Shown one piece after another: positions 20,278-28,884 of a stretch of 64,000 nt of DNA. The stretch is taken from assembly GCA_019455285.1 (NCBI GenBank), contig JACFMS010000001.1, positions 172,581-236,580 of the forward strand, written 5' to 3'. The notes under the pieces were generated by a model. The model was not told the DNA's origin. It was given only the letters and a program-made list of their open reading frames with translations, and did not search any database. The first letter of the stretch is position 1. Each line of letters opens with the position of its first letter. The position numbers were made by a program, and so were the translations under genes. The stretch comes from Sphingomonadales bacterium (GTDB lineage: Bacteria > Pseudomonadota > Alphaproteobacteria > Sphingomonadales > Govanellaceae).

Positions 20278-21341
20278 CGCGCCAATTCCTTGATCAGATC
20301 GCTGAGCGCCGCCACGTGCGCCACCGGCGTTTCCGGCACGAAGCCATGGCCGAGATTGAACACGAAGGGCCCGCCGCGCAGCGCTTCGATGATGCTCCTC
20401 GCCTCCACCATCATAGCGTCGCCGCCCGCCACCACCAGTCTGGGATCAAGGTTGCCCTGCACCGCCACCCGCTCTTGCAATGCGGCGGCGGCCCAGACCG
20501 GCGGCACGCTGGGGTCGAGGCTGACGGCGTCGACGCCGGTCCGTTCGGCGTAAGCCTGATACTGCACGCCGGCATGGCGGGGAAAACCGATCACCGGCAA
20601 ATCGGGAAAGCGGCTTTTGAGTTTTTTGACGATGGCCGCCGTGGGCGCGATGCACCAGCGCTCAAAGCCCGCCGCCGACAAGGAACCCGCCCAGGTGTCA
20701 AAAAGCTGCACCGCTTCGGCCCCCGCTTCCACTTGACGCAGCAGATACTCAGCCGTCGCCTCCACCAAGAGGTCGATCAAGCGCTGAAAACCGCCGGCGT
20801 CGCCAAACGCCCAGTCCTTGGCCGGCGCCTGGTCGCTGGTGCCGCGCCCCGCCACCATGTAAGTCGCCACCGTCCAGGGCGAGCCGGCAAAGCCGATGAG
20901 CGCCACTTCCGGCGGCAAGCTGACTTTCAGCCGTCGCACCGTTTCATAAACCGGGGCCAGACGATCATGAAAATGGCCAAGGCCAAGCCTCGGCAACAAT
21001 ACCGCGTCAGCCGTCGGCGACAACAGCGGCCCCTCGCCTTCGGCAAAGCGCACGTTCTGGCCCAGCGCATAGGGCACCACCAGAATGTCGGAAAACAGGA
21101 TCGCCGCGTCCATGCCGAAGCGGCGGATGGGCTGCAGGGTAACCTCCTCCGCCAGCTCCGGATTGAAACACAAATCGAGAAACGACCCCGCCTTGGCCCG
21201 CACGGCGCGATATTCCGGCAGGTAGCGCCCCGCTTGACGCATGAACCAAAACGGCGGCCGATCGGTCACCTGGCCGCTGACGGCTTTTAAAAAGCGCTTG
21301 CTGGTTTGGGATGTCGCAAAAGGCTGGGTCGGCTCGGTCAT
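20274..21341 (-). CDS. hemE: uroporphyrinogen decarboxylase
   Basis: A 355-residue HemE converting uroporphyrinogen III to coproporphyrinogen III. The signature PPFWFMRQAGRYLPEYRAVR is near residues 29-48, and GFAGSPWTVATYMV and the C-terminal NLGHGFVPETP are typical. The start lies about 20 bp from an AT-rich stretch that begins the proposed origin. hemE beside oriC is the classic arrangement in Caulobacter and relatives. Confidence 0.96.
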   Translation of the reverse strand: MTEPTQPFATSQTSKRFLKAVSGQVTDRPPFWFMRQAGRYLPEYRAVRAKAGSFLDLCFNPELAEEVTLQPIRRFGMDAAILFSDILVVPYALGQNVRFAEGEGPLLSPTADAVLLPRLGLGHFHDRLAPVYETVRRLKVSLPPEVALIGFAGSPWTVATYMVAGRGTSDQAPAKDWAFGDAGGFQRLIDLLVEATAEYLLRQVEAGAEAVQLFDTWAGSLSAAGFERWCIAPTAAIVKKLKSRFPDLPVIGFPRHAGVQYQAYAERTGVDAVSLDPSVPPVWAAAALQERVAVQGNLDPRLVVAGGDAMMVEARSIIEALRGGPFVFNLGHGFVPETPVAHVAALSDLIKELAR

Positions 21342-21391
21342 TCTTCTATTTTATCTTTATATATAAAAAGGTTGTGAAGGATAGATGGGCT

Positions 21392-21400
21392 TGTGGATAG
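21392..21400 (-). promoter_or_regulatory. DnaA box
   Basis: TGTGGATAG on the plus strand reads CTATCCACA on the minus strand, 8 of 9 matches to TTATCCACA. It lies 20 bp from the AT-rich element. Confidence 0.7.
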
Positions 21401-21530
21401 CGATGATTATGGGTTGTACGCCAAGTTACCCCCAACAGTTTGCCGCGGCCGCCTTCATAGCATCTTTTCTTGCTCCGGGGATAGATTAAGGAAAGCGGTT
21501 GACGAGGCCGCAGGCGAAGAATGGGGAAAA

Positions 21531-21539
21531 GGTGGATAA
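21531..21539 (-). promoter_or_regulatory. DnaA box
   Basis: GGTGGATAA reads TTATCCACC on the minus strand, 8 of 9 matches. It is paired closely with the next, oppositely oriented box. Confidence 0.7.
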
Positions 21540-21542
21540 CTT

Positions 21543-21551
21543 TTATCCCCA
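21543..21551 (+). promoter_or_regulatory. DnaA box
   Basis: TTATCCCCA on the plus strand, 8 of 9 matches to the consensus. With the box at 21531-21539 it forms an inverted pair 3 bp apart. Confidence 0.65.
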
Positions 21552-21655
21552 TCATTCACAGACCAGGGATCCGTTGACCGATACGGTCGGATGAAACGTC
21601 CTGATTTGTCGAATGACAGGGCGGGCGGATCGGACGCCGGGGGCCGAAGCGGCAG

Positions 21656-21664
21656 TTATCCCCG
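21656..21664 (+). promoter_or_regulatory. weak DnaA box
   Basis: TTATCCCCG on the plus strand, 7 of 9 matches. It lies about 90 bp before the start of the PpsR-type gene. Confidence 0.5.
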
Positions 21665-21752
21665 CTCTTCACCTTTTTCCCAGGCTTGACGGCGCGGCCC
21701 TGAATGGCCGAAATGAGGCGGCCGAACCAAGCAGGAAAGCCGCGCGCCGCCC

Positions 21753-22577
21753 ATGACCAAATTTCATCTTCATCTCCTGTCGGACTCTACTGGTGAAACC
21801 CTGGAGGCGGTGGCCAAGGCCGCCATCGCCCAATTCAAGGGCGCCGATCCGATCCGCCATTTCTGGCCGATGATCCGGCACACCCGTCAACTGGAACGGG
21901 TGGTGGAATCCATTGCCGCGCACCCGGGCCTGGTCATGTTCACCCTGGTGGATGAAACCATCCGCGCCGATCTGGTGGAAAGCTGCCGCCGCTTGAACGT
22001 CCCCTTCATCGCCGTTCTCGATCCGGTGATCGAAGAGCTCGGCCGTTATCTGGGTGAGAAGTCGCTGGCCAAACCGGGCGAGCAGCATGCCTTGACCGCC
22101 GAATATTTCGCCCGCATCGATGCCATGAACTTCACCCTGGCGCATGATGACGGACAGTTGGGCGACAATCTCGCCAAGGCCGATGTCATTCTGGTGGGCG
22201 TGTCCCGCACCTCGAAAACGCCGACCTCGATTTATCTCGCCAACCGCGGCGTCAAGACCGCCAACATTCCCATCGTTCGCGGCTGCCCCCTGCCCGAGGA
22301 ATTGTTCACCGTCACCAAGCCGCTGATCGTCGGCCTGGTGACCAATCCCGATCGACTGATCGAAGTGCGGCGCAATCGCCTGAAAAGCATGCAGGAGACC
22401 CGCGAGACCAGCTACATCGATCCTGATGCGGTGCGCGAGGAGATCGCCTACGCCCGACGCCTATGCGATGAGCGCAACTGGCCGATGATCGACGTTACCC
22501 GGCGCTCCATCGAGGAAACCGCGGCGGCGGTGCTCAATCTATTGGCGCAGCGCGAGAATGGGGGCACGCCGAAGTGA
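21753..22577 (+). CDS. PEP synthase/PPDK regulatory protein (DUF299)
   Basis: A 274-residue bifunctional Ser/Thr kinase and pyrophosphorylase of the DUF299 family that inactivates and reactivates phosphoenolpyruvate synthase or pyruvate phosphate dikinase. The P-loop-like motif GVSRTSKT is at 149-156, and the N-terminal HLHLLSDSTGETL is the family hallmark. It is the first gene to the right of the proposed origin, the same position as in Caulobacter-like genomes. Which target enzyme it uses cannot be told here. Its stop overlaps the next start by 4 bp. Confidence 0.92.
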   Translation: MTKFHLHLLSDSTGETLEAVAKAAIAQFKGADPIRHFWPMIRHTRQLERVVESIAAHPGLVMFTLVDETIRADLVESCRRLNVPFIAVLDPVIEELGRYLGEKSLAKPGEQHALTAEYFARIDAMNFTLAHDDGQLGDNLAKADVILVGVSRTSKTPTSIYLANRGVKTANIPIVRGCPLPEELFTVTKPLIVGLVTNPDRLIEVRRNRLKSMQETRETSYIDPDAVREEIAYARRLCDERNWPMIDVTRRSIEETAAAVLNLLAQRENGGTPK

Positions 22578-23176
22578 CGCCGCCGAAACTTTTTCTGGCC
22601 TCGCAAAGCTCGGCCCGGGCGCGGTTGCTCAGCGCCGCCGCCGTGCCCTTTGAACAGGTGGCGGCGGCGATCGATGAAGAGACGGTGAAAGACGCCATGA
22701 CCGGCGACCAGGCGACGCCGGCCGAAATCGCCGAAGCGCTGGCGGAACTGAAAGCGGTGAAAGGCTCGCTGCGAAAACGCGGCGCGCTGGTTCTTGGTTG
22801 TGATCAAGTGCTGGCCTGTGATGGAAAAATCTATTCCAAGCCACGCTCGCTTGCCGAGGCGCACGCGCAGCTTCTCAGTTTGCGCGGCCGCCGTCATGAG
22901 CTTCTCACCGCCGCCGTCATCGCCCGCGATGGCCGGGCCATTTGGCGGCATCTCGACCGCGCTCGGCTGTTGATGCGCGACTTTTCCGAACATTTTCTTG
23001 ATGACTATCTGGCGGCGATGGGCGGGGCGGCGACATCAAGCGTCGGCGGCTATGAGGTGGAAGGATTGGGGGCGCAGTTGTTCGCGCAGATCGACGGCGA
23101 TCATTTTTCCATCCAGGGCTTGCCGCTGTTGCCGGTTCTCGCCATCCTGCGGGAACACGGCGTGCTGACGATATAA
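22574..23176 (+). CDS. maf: Maf-family nucleotide pyrophosphatase
   Basis: A 200-residue Maf/YceF-type protein hydrolysing non-canonical or modified nucleoside triphosphates. Motifs: N-terminal LASQSSARARLL, the catalytic region LGCDQVLACDGKIYSKP, and the C-terminal SVGGYEVEGLGAQLF with FSIQGLPLLPVL. The start is a GTG overlapping the previous stop (GTGA). It fits the Caulobacter-type gene order maf-aroE-coaE-dnaQ. Confidence 0.9.
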   Translation: MTPPKLFLASQSSARARLLSAAAVPFEQVAAAIDEETVKDAMTGDQATPAEIAEALAELKAVKGSLRKRGALVLGCDQVLACDGKIYSKPRSLAEAHAQLLSLRGRRHELLTAAVIARDGRAIWRHLDRARLLMRDFSEHFLDDYLAAMGGAATSSVGGYEVEGLGAQLFAQIDGDHFSIQGLPLLPVLAILREHGVLTI

Positions 23177-23190
23177 ACAGGAACAGCGAC

Positions 23191-24048
23191 ATGGGCGACG
23201 GCAAACGGCCAGGGGTAAGCGGTGCGGCGCGGCTGGCTGGCGTCATGGGCTGGCCGGTCAAGCATTCGCGCTCGCCGCGTCTCCACGGCTATTGGCTGAA
23301 CAAATACGGCATCGATGGCCTTTATGCGCCGATGGCGGTGTCGCCGGAGCGCTTGGAGACCGCCTTGCGCGCCCTGCCGGCGCTGGGCTTTCGCGGCGTC
23401 AACCTGACGGTGCCATTGAAAGAACGAGCGCTCCGCCTCGTCGATGAGGCGGATGACACGGCGCGGCGCATCGGCGCGGTCAACACCATCATCGTCGACG
23501 GCGATCGGCTCGTGGGGCGCAACACCGATGCGTTCGGCTTTGCGGAAAATCTGCGTTGCCAAGCGCCGCAGTGGCGGGCCGATGCCGGTCCGGCGCTGGT
23601 GGTCGGGGCCGGCGGCGCGGCGCGCGCCGTGGTGGCGGCGCTGCAGGATCTGGGAGTAAGCGACGTCCGGGTGGTCAATCGCACCGCCACCCGGGCGGCG
23701 GCCTTGACCCATGAGCTTGGCGGCATTCCCTGGATGTGGGAGGAGCGGGCGCTGGCCGTGGAGGGCGTATCCTTGGTGGTCAACACCACCACCCAGGGCA
23801 TGGCCGGCTCCGCCCCCCTTGACCTGCCGCTCGATCGCCTGCCGGCTGCGGCGGTGGTGGCCGATATCGTCTATACGCCGCTGATCACGCCGTTGTTGGC
23901 GGCGGCCCAAGCGCGCCGTCATACCATCGTCGATGGTCTCGGCATGCTCATTCATCAGGCGCGGCCGGGCTTTGCCGCCTGGTTCGGCGTCATGCCCGAG
24001 GCGGACGCGGACTTGCGCGCCCTTCTGTTGGCGGATCTGGCGGCATGA
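23191..24048 (+). CDS. aroE: shikimate dehydrogenase
   Basis: A 285-residue AroE that reduces 3-dehydroshikimate with NADPH. The substrate-binding lysine is Lys77 in NLTVPLKE and the partner Asp113 lies in RNTDAFGF. The nucleotide-binding loop [15 protein letters not shown] and the C-terminal GLGMLIHQA are typical. An AGGA lies upstream of the ATG. It overlaps coaE by 4 bp. Other shikimate genes (aroB, aroK) lie 6.5 kb away in a separate operon. Confidence 0.95.
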   Translation: MGDGKRPGVSGAARLAGVMGWPVKHSRSPRLHGYWLNKYGIDGLYAPMAVSPERLETALRALPALGFRGVNLTVPLKERALRLVDEADDTARRIGAVNTIIVDGDRLVGRNTDAFGFAENLRCQAPQWRADAGPALVVGAGGAARAVVAALQDLGVSDVRVVNRTATRAAALTHELGGIPWMWEERALAVEGVSLVVNTTTQGMAGSAPLDLPLDRLPAAAVVADIVYTPLITPLLAAAQARRHTIVDGLGMLIHQARPGFAAWFGVMPEADADLRALLLADLAA

Positions 24049-24644
24049 AAAGGATGAAAATCCTCGGCCTGACCGGCTCCATCGGCATGGGCAAGTCGGA
24101 GACGGCGCGGATGTTTCGCCGCCTCGGCGTGCCGGTGTTCGATGCCGACGCCGCGGTCCATCGCCTGTTCGCCAAGGGCGGCCGGGCGGTGCCGTTGATC
24201 GAGCAGGCGTTTTCCGGCGTGGTCCAGGACGGACGGGTCGATCGCCAAGCTTTAGGTAAAGTTGTCTTTGACAACAACGAAGCTTTGCGCCGCTTGGAAG
24301 CCATCGTCCATCCCCTGGTGCGGGAAGCCGAGCAGCGCTTTTTGAAACGCGCCATACGCCATCGCAAGCCTTTGGTCGTACTGGATATTCCGCTATTATT
24401 CGAAACCAGCGGGCAGTCCCGCTGCGATCATGTGGCGGTGGTCTCGGCGCCGGCTCACGTGCAAAGATACCGGGTACTGCAACGACCGGGGATGACGCCG
24501 GAACGCTTATCGGCGGTGCTGGCGCAGCAGATGCCCGATCGCGAAAAGCGCCGGCGAGCCGATTTCGTCATCCAGTCGGGATTGGGCAAGGCCTATGCCT
24601 TTGAACAGGTGCGGCGGATCGTCAAACTCCTTACGACACCGTAA
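24045..24644 (+). CDS. coaE: dephospho-CoA kinase
   Basis: A 199-residue CoaE performing the last step of coenzyme A synthesis. The P-loop [12 protein letters not shown] starts at residue 8, followed by [11 protein letters not shown] and the lid region VLDIPLLFE. Length is normal. The ATG overlaps the aroE stop by 4 bp (ATGA), so it is in the same operon. Confidence 0.95.
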   Translation: MKRMKILGLTGSIGMGKSETARMFRRLGVPVFDADAAVHRLFAKGGRAVPLIEQAFSGVVQDGRVDRQALGKVVFDNNEALRRLEAIVHPLVREAEQRFLKRAIRHRKPLVVLDIPLLFETSGQSRCDHVAVVSAPAHVQRYRVLQRPGMTPERLSAVLAQQMPDREKRRRADFVIQSGLGKAYAFEQVRRIVKLLTTP

Positions 24645-24670
24645 CGATATTCATTTCGGGAACGCAACGA

Positions 24671-25339
24671 ATGCGCGAGATCGCTTTTGACACGGAAACC
24701 ACCGGGCTCGACCCCGTAGACGGCCATCGGGTGATCGAGATCGGCTGTATCGAGCTTTTCAACATGCTGCCCACCGGCCGCACCTATCACGTCTATCTCA
24801 ACCCGGAGCGCGATGTGCCGGCGGAGGCGCTGGCCGTGCATGGCCTGTCGGTGGATTTCTTGCGGGATAAGCCGACCTTTGCCGAGGTGGTGGCGGACTT
24901 CATCGATTTTATCGGCGAGGCGCGGCTCGTTGCCCATAACGCCGAGTTCGACGTCAAGTTCATCAACGCCGAATTCGCCCGGCTGGGATTTTCGCCGCTG
25001 ACGGCAACGCGGGTGGTGGATACGTTGGCCATTGCGCGGCGCAAATTTCCCGGTGCGCCGGCGAGCCTTGATGCGTTGTGCAAGCGCTTTGGCGTTGATA
25101 ACTCAGCGCGCGACAAATACGGCGCGCTCCTTGACGCCGAATTGTTGGCCCAGGTCTATCTGGAATTGATGGGCGGTCGCCAGGCGGGCTTGGCGTTGAG
25201 CGCGGAGGCGCTGACCGCTAGCGTCGCGCGCGCCGAACGACGCTACCGCGAACCGCGGCCGCACGCGCCGAATGACGAGGAACTGGCGGCGCACGCCGCT
25301 TTCGTGGCGCAGATTCCGGAAGCGCTCTGGCGGCGATAG
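24671..25339 (+). CDS. dnaQ: DNA polymerase III epsilon subunit (atypical active site)
   Basis: A 222-residue DnaQ proofreading exonuclease. ExoI residues Asp7 and Glu9 (AFDTETTGLD), ExoII Asp94 (HNAEFDVKF) and ExoIII Asp155 are present. The general-base histidine of the DEDDh family (His162 of E. coli in HGALLDA) is Tyr150 here: the text reads DKYGALLDAELLAQVYLELMGG, with codon TAC at 25118-25120. The rest of the motif is perfectly conserved. The C-terminal tail, which binds the polymerase alpha subunit, is present. The stop lies flush against the convergent secB stop. Confidence 0.93.
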   Translation: MREIAFDTETTGLDPVDGHRVIEIGCIELFNMLPTGRTYHVYLNPERDVPAEALAVHGLSVDFLRDKPTFAEVVADFIDFIGEARLVAHNAEFDVKFINAEFARLGFSPLTATRVVDTLAIARRKFPGAPASLDALCKRFGVDNSARDKYGALLDAELLAQVYLELMGGRQAGLALSAEALTASVARAERRYREPRPHAPNDEELAAHAAFVAQIPEALWRR

Positions 25340-25867
25340 TTAATTTACCGTCTGATTGGCCGGCTCGGGCTGCGGCGCGCCCGGCTGCTGCTTGGCCATC
25401 TGATGACGATAAAGCGCGGCGAAATCGATGGGCTCCAACAGGAGCGGCGGGAAACCGCCATCGCGCGTCGCGTCGGCGATAATGCGGCGGGCGAACGGGA
25501 ACAACAGGCGCGGGCATTCAATGAGCAGGAACGGCTGCACCGCTTCTTGCGGCAGATTGCGGGCGCCAAAAATACCGGAATAGACCAGCTCGACCACGAA
25601 CGCCGCGGTGCCGCCTTGCGCGGCTTTGGCGGTGATTTGCAGATCAACCTCGAACTGCTCGTCGCCGAGCTTCTTGGCGTTGACATTGACGCTGACGTCG
25701 ATCTGCGGCTTGCCCTCGCCCACCTTCTGCAAGGTCAAGGGCGCATTGGGGTTCTCAAACGACAGATCCTTCACATACTGCGCCAAGACGCCGATCTGGA
25801 TGGGCTGCGTCTCGCCCACCGCTCCGGCCGAAGTATCGAGCGAATTGGGCTTCTCGTTGTCGGTCAT
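25340..25867 (-). CDS. secB: protein-export chaperone SecB
   Basis: A 175-residue SecB that keeps preproteins unfolded and delivers them to SecA. The conserved core begins QIGVLAQYVKDLSFENPNAP and includes VELVYSGIF and ECPRLLFPFARRIIADATRDGGFPPLLLEPIDF (read in parts). Three ATGs are near the start. The one at 25867 is preferred because GGG lies about nine bases upstream; the upstream-extended frame to 25930 adds residues not typical of SecB. SecA is encoded 31 kb away. Confidence 0.93.
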   Translation of the reverse strand: MTDNEKPNSLDTSAGAVGETQPIQIGVLAQYVKDLSFENPNAPLTLQKVGEGKPQIDVSVNVNAKKLGDEQFEVDLQITAKAAQGGTAAFVVELVYSGIFGARNLPQEAVQPFLLIECPRLLFPFARRIIADATRDGGFPPLLLEPIDFAALYRHQMAKQQPGAPQPEPANQTVN

Positions 25868-25937
25868 GGTCATCATCCCGTTACGTGCGAATGAGGGGCA
25901 TGCCCTAGCACGGATCAGGAGTGGCGGCAAGCGCCGT

Positions 25938-26402
25938 TCAGCGCTTTTCAGTGGGCTCGATCACCCGGGGCGGCGGCGGTTCGGCGCTCGGCGTCTCCCG
26001 CGCCTCGCCCTCGATGATCACCACCCCGGCCTGGCCGCGCCGGGCTTTTTGCAGCAACACCCCCAGAAACGCCCGGCCGAGCCACGCCCGTACCGGCGGC
26101 AACAGCAACAACATCCCCGCCACATCGGTGATAAAACCCGGAACGAACAGGCAAAAGCCGGCGACGAACAAGAGCACGCCGTGCACCAGCTCGGCCACCG
26201 GCGGCTCGCCGGCGTTAAGCGTGATCTGCAACCGCCGCAGGTTGGTCAAGCCCTGGCCGGCGACCAGGCTCAAGCCAATAAGCGAGATCAGCACTGTCAG
26301 CCCCAGGGTGGCCCAGACGCCTAGCTGCCGGCCGACCGCGATGAAGACGGCGATTTCGGCAAACGGCAGCGCCAATAGCGCCAGGACGATCAGAAACGGC
26401 AT
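25938..26402 (-). CDS. fxsA: FxsA family inner-membrane protein
   Basis: A 154-residue protein with three to four hydrophobic segments in the first 110 residues: PFLIVLALLALPFAEIAVFI, LGLTVLISLIGLSLV, HGVLLFVAGFCLFVPGFITD and a short one after it. FxsA in E. coli reduces exclusion of phage T7 by F-plasmid hosts; its normal role is unknown. It sits beside secB and is divergent from the Tim44-like gene, as in many alphaproteobacteria. Confidence 0.88.
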   Translation of the reverse strand: MPFLIVLALLALPFAEIAVFIAVGRQLGVWATLGLTVLISLIGLSLVAGQGLTNLRRLQITLNAGEPPVAELVHGVLLFVAGFCLFVPGFITDVAGMLLLLPPVRAWLGRAFLGVLLQKARRGQAGVVIIEGEARETPSAEPPPPRVIEPTEKR

Positions 26403-26500
26403 GATACGACGGCTCTACCTTGTGATTTGGCGGCTAAAGCCCTATCTATGGACTTCGGCCTTGACGCCCCGCTTGGGGGACATGAGCTCAAGATAAGGAC

Positions 26501-27193
26501 ATGAGCGACGGTTTCCAATTCATCGACATCATTTTTCTGGCGATGCTGGCCGTTTTTATCGCGCTGCGTCTCAGAAGCGTGCTGGGCCGGCGCACCGGCC
26601 ATGAGCGCCCCCCGAGCGAGGAAGCGACCGAGCGCGCCGGCGCCCCGGAACAAAAAACCGCTCCAACGGCAGCGGCAGCGGGCCATCCTGCTGGCGAAGC
26701 GCCGGCCGCCGACTACCGCTTTATTCTGAAATCCTCCTCGCCGGCGTTTGACGGCGTCGACGCCATCGTCCGCCAAGATCCGTCTTTTTCCCCGGAAAGC
26801 TTCGCCGCCGGCGCGCGCAGCGCCTATCAGCTCATTCTCGAGGGCTTTTGGCAGGCTGACAGCGACGCCTTCCGGCCGTTCGTCAGCCGCGAGATTTTCC
26901 AGCAGTTCGATGGCGCCATCAAGGCCCGCCAGGCGGCCGGCGAACAGGTCAAGAATACCCTGGAAAAAGTCCGCGCCGTGGAAATCGTCGAGGCCGGCGT
27001 GCGCGACGGCATGGCGCGGGTGGTGGTGCGCTTTACCGCCGACATCATCACCATGACGGTGGATAAAGAAGGCCGGGTCACCGAAGGCAACCCGGTGGAT
27101 ACCATCGAGGTCAAGGATGTCTGGACCTTCGAGCGCCAGCTTGCGAGCGCCGATCCCAATTGGATGCTCGTCGCCACCCGCAGCGAAGAATAG
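26501..27193 (+). CDS. Tim44/TimA family putative adaptor protein
   Basis: A 230-residue protein with an N-terminal membrane segment (IDIIFLAMLAVFIALRL, about 8-24), a variable Pro/Ala-rich linker, and a C-terminal Tim44-like domain from about residue 90 on. This is the alphaproteobacterial TimA type related to mitochondrial Tim44. It is probably anchored in the inner membrane facing the cytoplasm. Its function in bacteria is not settled. It is followed 3 bp later by mltA in the same direction. Confidence 0.88.
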   Translation: MSDGFQFIDIIFLAMLAVFIALRLRSVLGRRTGHERPPSEEATERAGAPEQKTAPTAAAAGHPAGEAPAADYRFILKSSSPAFDGVDAIVRQDPSFSPESFAAGARSAYQLILEGFWQADSDAFRPFVSREIFQQFDGAIKARQAAGEQVKNTLEKVRAVEIVEAGVRDGMARVVVRFTADIITMTVDKEGRVTEGNPVDTIEVKDVWTFERQLASADPNWMLVATRSEE

Positions 27194-27196
27194 GGG

Positions 27197-28366
27197 ATGA
27201 CAAGGTCGGGCCGCATCGTCCTTGCCGGCGGTCTGGCCGCGCTGGCGTCCGCTCTCCTCATCGCCTTGGCTTTTTATCTGATCCCCGCGCCGCCGCCGGT
27301 GGTGGCGCTGCGCGATATTTCCTATGCCGACTTGAAAGGCTGGCAAAGCGACGATCACCCGGCGGCGCTCCGCGCCTTTCGCCGCTCCTGCGAGCGTTCG
27401 CGGACGCCGCCCAGCATGCGCGCCGCGCCGGAGCTCTTGGCGGCCTGGCAGACCGCCTGCGCCGCCGCCAAAACCCTGCCGGATAATGACGCCGCCGCGG
27501 CGCGGCGGTTTTTTGAAAGCCGGTTTCGCCCCCGGCTCTTGACCCTCGGCCGGGAGGACAAGGGCCTGCTGACCGGCTATTACGAGCCGGAATTGGCGGG
27601 CAGCCTGACGCCGGCGCCGGGCTATGACACGCCGCTCTACCGCCTGCCCGATGACCTGTTGACCGCCGACCTCGGGGCGTTCGCCGCCGATCTTGAAGGC
27701 CGGCGCATCATCGGCCGGGTGGCTGAGGGCCGTTTCGTGCCCTATCTGAACCGCGCCGAAATCGCCGCCGGCGGGCTTGCCGGGCGCGGTCTGGAAATCC
27801 TCTGGGTCAAGGATCCCATCGCCGCTTTCGTGCTGGAAATCCAGGGCTCGGGCCGGGTGCGCTTGCCCGACGGCAGCCTGCTGCGGATCGGCTATGCCGG
27901 CAAGAACGGCCGCGCCTATACCGCCATCGGCCGCACCTTGGTGCAGGAAGGGGCGATGACGCTGGAGGCGGTCAACATGCCGGCCATCCGCCGCTGGCTG
28001 GAAGATCATCCCGAAGAGCGCCAGCGCGTCTTCAACAGCAACGCCTCATACGTCTTTTTCCGTCTCCTTGAAGAGGATGGTCCCATCGGCAGCGAAGGCG
28101 TGGTCTTGACTCCCGAACGCTCGCTGGCGGTGGATCCCAAATACGTCCCACTCGGTCTGCCGGTGTGGATCGAAAGCGAGCTGCCGGCGGCGGCGGGCGG
28201 CGGCGCGCTCGATCGCCTGCTGGTGGCCCAGGATACCGGCGGGGCGATTACCGGCGCGCTCAGGGGCGATGTCTTTTGGGGGCCGGGCGAGCGGGCCGAG
28301 GTCATCGCCGGCCATATGCGGCAACCGGCGCGCTTCGTGGTGCTGACGCCCAAGGGCGCGCCATGA
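27197..28366 (+). CDS. mltA: membrane-bound lytic murein transglycosylase A
   Basis: A 389-residue MltA that cleaves peptidoglycan with 1,6-anhydro product formation. An N-terminal hydrophobic segment (residues 7-32) targets it to the envelope; I see no lipobox cysteine. The MltA domain includes LTGYYEPELAGSL, and the 3D domain carries catalytic Asp346 in AQDTGGAITG. It is co-transcribed with the Tim44-like gene and overlaps the Smr gene by 4 bp. Confidence 0.92.
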   Translation: MTRSGRIVLAGGLAALASALLIALAFYLIPAPPPVVALRDISYADLKGWQSDDHPAALRAFRRSCERSRTPPSMRAAPELLAAWQTACAAAKTLPDNDAAAARRFFESRFRPRLLTLGREDKGLLTGYYEPELAGSLTPAPGYDTPLYRLPDDLLTADLGAFAADLEGRRIIGRVAEGRFVPYLNRAEIAAGGLAGRGLEILWVKDPIAAFVLEIQGSGRVRLPDGSLLRIGYAGKNGRAYTAIGRTLVQEGAMTLEAVNMPAIRRWLEDHPEERQRVFNSNASYVFFRLLEEDGPIGSEGVVLTPERSLAVDPKYVPLGLPVWIESELPAAAGGGALDRLLVAQDTGGAITGALRGDVFWGPGERAEVIAGHMRQPARFVVLTPKGAP

Positions 28367-28884
28367 CCCGCCGGCGCGTCCTCAGCGAGGACGAGCGGGA
28401 GCTGTGGCGGCATGCTACCCGGGAGGTGACGCCGCTCAATAATATGACGCCGCCTCCTGCCGCGCCGAGCCGCCGTCGGACAAGGCGGCCGTCCGCCACC
28501 GTCAGCGCCCAGGCCATGCCGTCAAGCGCCGCGCCGCCGGCGACCGCGCCGTTCAACCGCGCCTGGCGCAAAATGGTGGCGCGCGGCGAGCTTGAAATAG
28601 CGGCGGTGCTCGATCTTCACGGACTAACCGAGGTTGCCGCCCATCAGCGATTGCGCCGCTTCATCCAATCGCGCGCCGGCGGCGAGGAGCGCATCATGCT
28701 GGTGATCACCGGCAAGGGGCGGGGCGGCGAAGGACTGCTGCGCCGTCGTCTGCCGGAATGGTTGGCAAGCTCTGATCTTACCGGTTTGGTGGCCGGGGCG
28801 TTTCCGGCGCATAGTCGCCATGGCGGCGCCGGCGCGTTTTATGTGGTGCTGCGCCGCCGCCGCGCCGTGGCGGCCAAGCCATGA
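28363..28884 (+). CDS. Smr/MutS2-type domain protein
   Basis: A 173-residue protein with a C-terminal Smr domain. The LDLHG motif (VLDLHGLTEVAAHQRL) and the VITGKG motif replacing the usual HGxG-type turn are visible. Smr domains are associated with nucleic-acid nicking or RNA cleavage. The first 70 residues are basic and Pro/Ala-rich without a known fold. The start is the ATG overlapping the mltA stop (ATGA); the frame is open further upstream only as a shadow of mltA. Confidence 0.88.
   Translation: MTRRRVLSEDERELWRHATREVTPLNNMTPPPAAPSRRRTRRPSATVSAQAMPSSAAPPATAPFNRAWRKMVARGELEIAAVLDLHGLTEVAAHQRLRRFIQSRAGGEERIMLVITGKGRGGEGLLRRRLPEWLASSDLTGLVAGAFPAHSRHGGAGAFYVVLRRRRAVAAKP

Larger units (their letters stand above)
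21342..21752. other. oriC: probable chromosomal replication origin (oriC)
   Basis: This 411-bp gap has no credible gene. It opens with an AT-rich run (about 21344-21370, TTTATCTTTATATATAAAAA in its core) next to hemE, a candidate unwinding element. DnaA-box-like nonamers follow: TGTGGATAG at 21392, GGTGGATAA at 21531, TTATCCCCA at 21543 and TTATCCCCG at 21656, plus a weaker CGGGGATAG at 21476. A small inverted repeat (GACCG-ATA-CGGTC) lies at 21576-21588. Flanking genes and the change of gene direction match known alphaproteobacterial origins. Function is inferred. Confidence 0.85.

Noticed and set aside
21346..21555. 69-codon minus-strand frame in the oriC gap
   Set aside because: It runs through the AT-rich element and DnaA boxes and its product resembles no protein family.
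26390..28009. 539-codon minus-strand open frame
   Set aside because: It is antisense to the Tim44-like and mltA genes, both of which have clear families. Long shadow frames are expected at this GC content, and its product is a low-complexity Arg/Gly/His-rich string.
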